Shown here piece after piece: positions 57,353 to 64,000 of a DNA stretch of 64,000 nt. Position numbers and translations under genes: made by a program. Positions within the stretch are counted from its first letter, which is position 1. Every line of letters begins with the position of its first letter. Under the pieces are notes generated by a model that had not been told where the DNA came from, ran no database searches, and saw only the letters and a program-made list of their open reading frames with translations. Source of the DNA: Cocos nucifera. Its lineage: Eukaryota > Streptophyta > Magnoliopsida > Arecales > Arecaceae. The DNA is taken from contig QRFJ01005056.1 of assembly GCA_006176705.1 (NCBI GenBank), positions 165,827 through 229,826 on the forward strand, written 5' to 3'.

Positions 57353-59441
57353 TGTTGATGATCCTGTTTGCAGCGGAAGGTTCTGGATCTTAGCCACGCA
57401 AGCGCCTGGCCTCTACCGGTATCCACTCGGGTTGGATCTGGAGATCCTCTTCTTCTCTATCACACCTCCAAAAATCAGATCTGGATCTGATCTGGAGGAT
57501 CTTCAAAACTCTTTTGAAGATGAGCAGTCGTCCTTTGCAGCAGCGCAGCCTTCTTACTTTTGATCGCCTTTCTTTGATCTGAATCGCACCAACCAAGGTC
57601 CAAAACTCCTTTTGGACGTGGAGAGCAAGGGGAGAAGAGACTATGGCATGGAGAAGGAGGGGAGAGGCAGCCTTGGGGCATGGGGAAACTATGATCTCAT
57701 CATATCTCTTTAATCTGAGTTGGGCGTACAGGGTCTTATTTATAGACTAGCTGTGATCCAACTCCTCTTCTTCCCAACCAATCACAACCCTTTGTGAAAT
57801 CAGATCTAAATCTGATTGGTGGGAATAGAGTCCCCTGGATTCCTCCTTAGAGGGTGCCTAAGACCAGTCAAAGTTGGTTCTTAGAAGAACTCTAATTGGA
57901 ATCCAAAAAGGAGATGGAGTCCTTGTCCAACAAGGACTCCTAGGCGCCTCCAACTTGGGCACACGCCTAGGGTGGCGTGCGCCCTTCTCCTTGCCAGGTT
58001 CTGGCAGGGGGACAGGCCCCCACCAGCTCTCCAATAGGTGCATGACATGTGGTCAAAAGTCAAAGTGTCAATGGTCAACGTTTGACCAGTCAAAGGTAGA
58101 CTTTTGACCAAAGTCAAAGAACAAGAAATGGCAGGTGACCAAAAATGGCAGGTAGTGTCTTACAAATAAGACAACCTTTTCTGACTTGGACAACCTCCTA
58201 TCAGACCATATGAAGGCCTCTGTTTGAGCACAAACTCCTTTGGCTCAGACAGGACAACTTATTTATGATAGCAAAAGAAGAACGTTAGGTTCAATCGAGT
58301 GCTAGCACGATTTCCTTGAACCTAATTGAATCTCATTCAGATCAATTGAACTAGATCAGTTCAATTGATGATCACCAGATTCAAACCCTTGTTTGTGTGA
58401 CCCAGTTAGGTTCAGTTCTGTATGGTAATGGGATATGTCATGATCTCTATCATCGACATCATCGAAACTCCTTTCGATGGATCAGAACTCTTCTGATTCG
58501 AACAGCTAGAATGATCGATCATCTAAATCATTCTAATTGCTCCCAAAATCCACCAGTGACACCTAGCAGTATATGGTGGCAACCCATCAGAGCTGAATGC
58601 GAACCTCTTGGTGCAGCTACCTGTGTGATTCAAGTTCTTCTATCTTGAGCCCCGATCAGATTAGGGTTAAGGTGAACTCGTCAAACCCTAGTCTCTGTCA
58701 TATGATGTAATCATTCGATTCGAGTCCAATGTGAAAATCTAAATAGAAACTCTTTCTATTATTTCACTCTACCATGGCCATGGATTTCTGGACTTGATTC
58801 TCATGATCATCATAGGGCTGCTCCTCTACCACCGAGGTAGATAGATTCCATCTTGATGCAATCCAGTTCCTACAATGAACATGTCATAGCCAACATACAC
58901 CTCAGGGTTCCATATGGCTAGGAGACCGAGTAATGGTGTAGTCAAACTATAACACCCTCAAGGTGAACTGCCGATGCATCTCAGGTCAAAGAACCAGACA
59001 CACTACTGCAGCATCGAGTCAGTCATTGACGAGAAGGTAGACTCCCTAATGACTACTCGAGGTGGTCACGCTCAGTGCCCTCGTTCTCTAACGAGTACCT
59101 GTACTCTCGCTCCGGTGTCTCCACACCGTAGACTCAAGACTCATCTACTAAAGAGAAGCGATTGTACACCAACCTTCCGGATCAATCACCATCCTCGTGA
59201 TGATCCTATGGTCGGAGCAATTTTATGAGTTAATAATGATTATTCATGTCTTAAATTTTCAACTCTTGAAAATATGAATTATCATTACCATTAACTCAAA
59301 GGATGTATCACAGACACTAAATACACATATGTGATAGAAAATAACCCATTTTATTGATTTTAGTCAAAATTATAATTTTGCCCCTAGAAGTGTATTACAA
59401 GTGTCAGCCAATTCTGGCTTCTAGGGCACATATATCTAACA
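57353..59441 (-). repeat. Reverse-strand copia LTR (3' LTR of the RT-RNase H unit)
   Basis: Proposed ends are TGTTGATGATCC (57353) and ATCTAACA (59441), giving TGTTAGAT to ATCAACA on the minus strand. A polypurine tract (AGGACAAGTGGGAGAT) on the minus strand adjoins it at 59442-59457. A minus-strand TATA box (TATAAATAAG) is at 57735-57744. It contains GGGCGCACGCC motifs and a 23-base hairpin at about 57917. The left end is inferred from the TG/CA rule, not from a second flank. Confidence 0.7.
57735..57744 (-). promoter_or_regulatory. TATA box of the copia LTR
   Basis: TATAAATAAG on the minus strand, kept at 61483-61492 in the tandem copy. Confidence 0.55.
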
Positions 59442-59455
59442 ATCTCCCACTTGTC

Positions 59456-60917
59456 CTAAAGCCAATTGGCTACAAGTCTAAGTCCCATCTTCTCAAGGTG
59501 GGCTTCGATCTTCTGCTGGCCCAACGGCTTTGTAAGTGGGTCTGCCACATTATCTGTGGAGTTGACTCTCTTGACCTCGACGTAACCCTTCTCGAGGTAA
59601 TCGCGGATGAGGTGGTATCGCCGCTCAATGTGCTTGGATTTCTGGTGAGACCTCGGCTCCTTAGCAAGGGCTATGGCGCCATTGTTGTCGCAGTATAGAG
59701 GAATGGCATCTGATGGCATTACTCCGATTTCTGCAGCAAACTTCTTGTACCAGAATGCTTCCTTCGCAGCCTCTGATGCAGCGATATATTCTGCTTCCAT
59801 GGTGGAATCTGCTATCACCGTTTGCTTGGAACTCTTCCAGCTGACAGCTCCACCATTGCACACAAACAGACTCCCAGATGTCGACTTTCGATCATCTATA
59901 TCGGACATGAAATCCGAGTCTGTGTATCCCTGGACTTGGAGTTCTCCGTTACCAAAGACCAACATCATATCCTTAGTTCTTCTCAAGTACTTAAGGATAC
60001 ATTTCACAGAAGTCCAGTGTTCTTCACCTGGATTTGACTGATATCTGCTTGTGACACTCACAGCATGGGCTATATCAGGTCGTGTACATAGCATGGCATA
60101 CATGAGGCTCCCTATTGCAGAAGCATAAGGGATCTTGCTCATGCGTTCTATTTCCTCAGGTGTGCTGGGGCACATCTTCTTGGAAAGATGAATACCATGT
60201 CTGAAGGGTATTAATCCCCTCTTAGAGTTTTCCATACTAAACCTCTTTAGTACTTCCTCTATGTACATCTTCTGTGAAAGTCCTAGCATCCTATTCGGTC
60301 TATCCCTATAGACCTTAATTCCTAGAATAAAGGATGCTTCACCTAGGTCTTTCATGGAGAATTCCTTGGACAACCACATCTTGACTGATGTCAACATGGG
60401 AATATCATTCCCAATAAGGAGGATGTCATCCACGTACAATACGAGGAAGACAACAGCGCTCCCACTGACCCTTTTGAAAACACATGGTTCCTCTTCATTT
60501 TTGATGAAACCAAACTTTTTGATCACATCATTGAAACGAGTGTTCCAGCTCCGAGATGCTTGCTTAAGTCCATATATGGACCTTTGCAGCTTGCAAACCT
60601 TGTGATCAGTATCACTGGATGTGAAACCTAGCGGCTGTTCCATATAGATATCTTCCTCAAGATATCCATTTAAGGAATGCCGTTTTCACGTCCATTTGCC
60701 ATATTTCATAATCGAAATAGGCTGCAACGGCAAGCAATGTGCGGATGGATTTTAGCATAGCTACTGGGGAAAAGGTATCCTGATAGTCAATGCCTTCGCG
60801 TTGACTATAACCTTTTGCCACTAGTCTAGCCTTGAATGTCTCCACATTCCCATCTGCACCAATCTTTCTCTTGAAGATCCATTTACATCCCAATAGGTAC
60901 TATACCTTCTGGTGGAT
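59456..60917 (-). pseudogene. Copia reverse transcriptase and RNase H, nearly intact
   Basis: The open frame 59456-60643 (395 codons) holds the C-terminal half of RT and all of RNase H. YGLKQASRSWN comes first, then catalytic YVDD at 60425-60436, a DLGEASFILGIK block, and the RNase H with YTDSDF, KSTSG, MEAEYIA, YCDN and HIERRYHLIRD, ending near VADPLTKPL. The N-terminal part of RT (60657-60893, CKWIFKRK to DVKTAFL) is in another frame; one extra base in an A run at about 60670 accounts for the shift. RT begins abruptly at 60917, joined to leader sequence, so integrase, protease and gag are lost. It is the best-preserved coding region in the window. Confidence 0.85.
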
Positions 60918-61103
60918 TCCTGATTTCCCGGTCCAGGTTCGTTCAGATCTGATCAGATCAAGAGATATATTTCAAAAATTTTTCTCTTGATCCAATCAGA
61001 TCTTGATATGTTTCAGATCTGATTCTTATTATTTTAATAAAATAAAATTAAAAGATAAATTAAATCAAATTTAATTTACCTGATCTGGGTAATCCTATTA
61101 CCC

Positions 61104-63184
61104 TGTTGATGATCCTGTTTGCAGCGGAAGGTTCTGGATCTTAGCCACGCAAGCGCCTGGCCTCTACCGGTATCCACTCAGGGTTGGATCTGGAGATCCT
61201 CTTCTTCTCTATCACACCTCCAAAAATCAGATCTGGATCTGATCTGGAGGATCTTCAAAACTCTTTTGAAGATGAGCAGTCGTCCTTTGCAGCAGCGCAG
61301 CCTTCTTGTTTTTGATCACCTTTCTTTGATCTGAATCGCACCAACCAAGGTCCAAAACTCCTTTTGGACGTGGAGAGCAAGGGGAGAAGAGACTATGGCA
61401 TGGAGAAGGAGGGGAGAGGCAGCCTTGGGGCGTGGGGTTTCTCAATTGAATTGCTTCTTAGAATCTGAGTTGGGCGCAGGGTCTTATTTATAGACTAAGC
61501 GTGATCCAACTCCTCTTCCTCCCAACCAATCACAACCCTTTGTGAAATCAGATCTAAATCTGATTGGTGGGAATAGAGACCCCTGGATTCCTCCTTAGAG
61601 GGTGCCTAAGACCAGTCAAAGTTGGTTCTTAGAAGAACTCTAATTGGAATCCAAAAAGGAGATGGAGTCCTTGTCCAACAAGGACTCCTAGGCGCCTCCA
61701 ACTTGGGCACACGCCTAGGGTGGCGTGCGCCCTTCTCCTTGCCAGGTTCTGGCAGGGGGACAGGCCCCCACCAGCTCTCCAATAGGTGCATGACATGTGG
61801 TCAAAAGTCAAAGTGTCAATGGTCAACGTTTGACCAGTCAAAGGTAGACTTTTGACCAAAGTCAAAGAACAAGAAATGGCAGGTGACCAAAAATGGCAGG
61901 TAGTGTCTTACAAATAAGACAACCTTTTCTGACTTGGACAACCTCCTATCAGACCATATGAAGGCCTCTGTTTGAGCACAAACTCCTTTGGCTCAGACAG
62001 GACAACTTATTTATGATAGCAAAAGAAGAACGTTAGGTTCAATCGAGTGCTAGCACGATTTCCTTGAACCTAATTGAATCTCATTCAGATCAATTGAACT
62101 AGATCAGTTCAATTGATGATCACCAGATTCAAACCCTTGTTTGTGTGACCCAGTTAGGTTCAGTTCTGTATGGTAATGGGATATGTCATGATCTCTATCA
62201 TCGACATCATCGAAACTCCTTTCGATGGATCAGAACTCTTCTGATTCGAACAGCTAGAATGATCGATCATCTAAATCATTCTAATTGCTCCCAAAATCCA
62301 CCAGTGACACCTAGCAGTATATGGTGGCAACCCATCAGAGCTGAATGCGAACCTCTTGGTGCAGCTACCTGTGTGATTCAGTTCTTCTATCTTGAGCCCC
62401 GATCAGATTAGGGTTAAGGTGAACTCGTCAAACCCTAGTCTCTGTCATATGATGTAATCATTCGATTCGAGTCCAATGTGAAAATCTAAATAGAAACTCT
62501 TTCTATTATTTCACTGCTACCATAGGCCATCGAGATTTCTGGACTTGATTATCCATGATCATCAAGGGCTACTCCTCTACACCGAGGTAGATAGATTCCA
62601 TCTTGATGCAACCAGTTCCTACAATGAACATGTCATAGCCAACATACACTCAGGTTCCGTATGGCTAGGAGACGATAATGGTGTAGTCAAACTATAACAC
62701 CCTCAAGGTAAACTACCGATGCATCTCAGGTCAAGAACTAGAACACACTACTGCAGCATCGAGTCAGTCATTGACGAAAAGGTAGACTCCCTAATGACTA
62801 CTCGAGGTGGTCACGCTCAGTGCCTCATCTCTAACGAGTACCTGTCTCTTCGGTTGTCTCACACCGGTAGGCTCAAGACTCATCTACTAAAGAGAAGCGA
62901 TTGTACACCAACCTTCCAGATCAATCACATCCTCGTATGATCCTTAGTGGTCTATGGTGAGCTTATTATTGAGTTAATAATGATTATTCATGTTCTTAAA
63001 TTTTTCAAACTCTTGAAATATGAATTATCATTACCATTAACTCAAAGGATGTATCACGAGACACTAAATACACATATGTATAGAAAATAACCCATTTATT
63101 GATTTAGTCAATTTACAATTTTGCCCATAGAAGGTGTATTACAAGTGTCAGCAATTCTGGCTTCTAGGAGCAATATATTTAACA
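61104..63184 (-). repeat. Tandem copy of the copia LTR
   Basis: It starts TGTTGATGATCC and ends ATTTAACA, corresponding to 57353-59441. It would be the 5' LTR of the deleted unit to its left. A TATA box is at 61483-61492. The part after about 62515 has many one-base indels relative to the first copy. Confidence 0.75.
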
Positions 63185-64000
63185 ATCTCCCATTGTCCTA
63201 AAGTCATTTACTAAGTCTAAGTCCATCTTCTCAAGTTGGGCTTCGATCTTCTGCTGGCCCAACGGCTTTGTAAGTGGGTCTGCCACATTATCTGCGGAGT
63301 CGACTCTCTTGACCTCGACGTACCCTTCTCGAGTAATTGCGGATAAGGTGTTGTAATCGCCGCTCAATATGCTTGGATTTCTGGGAGACCTCAGCTCTTA
63401 GCAAGGGCTATGGCGCCATTGTTGTCGCAGTATAGAGAAATGGCATCTGATGGCATTACTCGATTTCTGCAGCAAATTTCTTCTACCAGAATGCTTCCTT
63501 CGCAGCTTCTGATGCAGCGATATATTCTGCTTCCATGGTGGAATCTGCTATCACCGTTGCTTGAAACTCTTTCAGCTGATAGCTCCACATTGCAACACAA
63601 ACAGACTCCAGATGTCGACTTTCGATCATCTATATCGGACATGAAGTTCGAGTCTGTGTATCCCTGGACCAGGAGTTCTCCGTTTCCATAAGATCATCAT
63701 CATATTCCTTAGTTCTTCTCAAGTACTTAAGGATACATTTCACAGAAGTCCAGTGTTTCTTCACCTGGATTTGACTAATATCTGCTTGTGACAACTCAAC
63801 AGCATGGCTATTAATCAGGCCGTGTACATAAGCATGGCATACATGAGGCTCCCTATTGCAGAAGCATTAAGGGGATCTTGGCTCATGCGTTCTATTTCCT
63901 CAGGTGTGCTGGGGCCACATCTCTTGGAAAGAATGTACCATGTCCTGAAGGGTATTAATCGCCTCTAGAGTTTCCATACAAACCTCTTTAAGTACTTTGG
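63185..64000 (-). pseudogene. Second copy of copia RNase H / RT end, full of frameshifts
   Basis: It parallels 59442-60260. Short minus frames keep VEVKRVDSADNVADPLTKPLG (63179-63367) and MSDIDDRKSTSG plus SDAISLYCDNNGAIALAK (63391-63642), but the frame changes about every 50-100 bases through single-base gains and losses. The other copy of the same stretch is fully open. This pattern suggests sequence error as much as biological decay. Confidence 0.75.

Larger units (their letters stand above)
60918..64000 (-). repeat. Tandem copy of the 57166-60917 unit
   Basis: From 60918 the sequence repeats 57166 onward at an offset of about 3750 bases: leader, LTR, then RNase H. Identity is almost complete to about 62515 and drops sharply afterwards. 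The junction at 60917/60918 fuses the middle of RT to the leader and has no LTR boundary or target duplication. The copy is cut by the window edge. Confidence 0.85.

Noticed and set aside
56333..58648. The same 78-88-residue frame on opposite strands (56333-56599 minus, 58397-58648 plus) and at 62145-62411
   Set aside because: These are mirror or tandem copies of one LTR segment, and the sharing follows from the inverted and duplicated LTRs. They lie on the strand opposite to element transcription.
57874..61855. 77-78-codon frames at 57874/57881 and 61622/61629
   Set aside because: Located in the R/U3 part of copies of one LTR, overlapping on both strands, with no recognisable domain.
1..64000. 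A new defence, biosynthetic or signalling system
   Set aside because: All recognisable coding sequence belongs to retroelement gag, pol or accessory ORFs; no host gene cluster was found on either strand.

Overview
The window looks like heterochromatic plant DNA made almost entirely of nested LTR retrotransposons. I found no intact host gene, tRNA, rRNA, CRISPR array or bacterial-type operon. The families seen (Tat-like, Athila-like and Tekay/Del-like Ty3-gypsy; SIRE-like and other Ty1-copia; a Tourist-like MITE) show a seed-plant nuclear genome. The AT-rich background and the general look of the LTRs make me think of a monocot, possibly a palm, but that is a weak inference.

Layout. (1) 1-31131 is a degenerate Tekay/Del-like chromovirus array: an internal tail (1-113), an LTR (12377-14724), a deleted internal region (14725-16833) and a second LTR (16834-18974 plus 30903-31131). 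The first LTR is split near its 5' end by a 12.3-kb Tat-like element (116-12373, target duplication GAATG). It has gag, protease, RT, two RNase H domains, integrase, a tandem repeat and a long antisense ORF remnant. The second LTR is split by a Tourist-like MITE (18975-30902, TTA duplication), which is itself split by a 10.6-kb SIRE-like copia element (19545-30174) with gag and env-like remnants but no recognisable pol. (2) 31132-31398 is a dinucleotide/tetranucleotide microsatellite. (3) 31399-31511 plus 48989-about 49420 is a reverse-strand SIRE-type LTR fragment split by a 17.5-kb reverse-strand copia element (31512-48988, TGTAA duplication). One LTR of that copia is split by a young 7.2-kb reverse-strand Athila-like element (33056-40263, ATTAA duplication).

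(4) About 49620-52738 is a truncated second Tat-like element (LTR, gag, protease). It is followed by one copia LTR with its PBS (52739-53585) and a third LTR of the copia family seen at 31512-48988 (53592-55554). (5) 55555-64000 holds LTRs of another copia family. A forward LTR arm faces a reverse LTR, making a large inverted repeat. The reverse LTR with RT-RNase H is then repeated in tandem with a period of about 3.75 kb. The last 1.5 kb (from about 62516) abruptly becomes rich in single-base indels relative to its otherwise near-identical partner, which suggests unpolished or misassembled sequence.

Most coding regions are broken by stops and frameshifts. The longest open frame with a recognisable function is a 395-codon copia RT/RNase H at 59456-60643 (minus strand). 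The nesting gives a relative chronology: chromovirus first, then Tat and MITE, then SIRE within the MITE; separately SIRE LTR, then copia, then Athila, whose LTRs are nearly identical. The most interesting signals are structural: the antisense ORF chain in the Tat element, the pol-less SIRE, a duplicated PBS in the Athila element, a leader segment apparently shared between Athila and copia elements, palindrome-bearing LTR minisatellites, the inverted LTR pair and the suspected assembly problem at the right edge.
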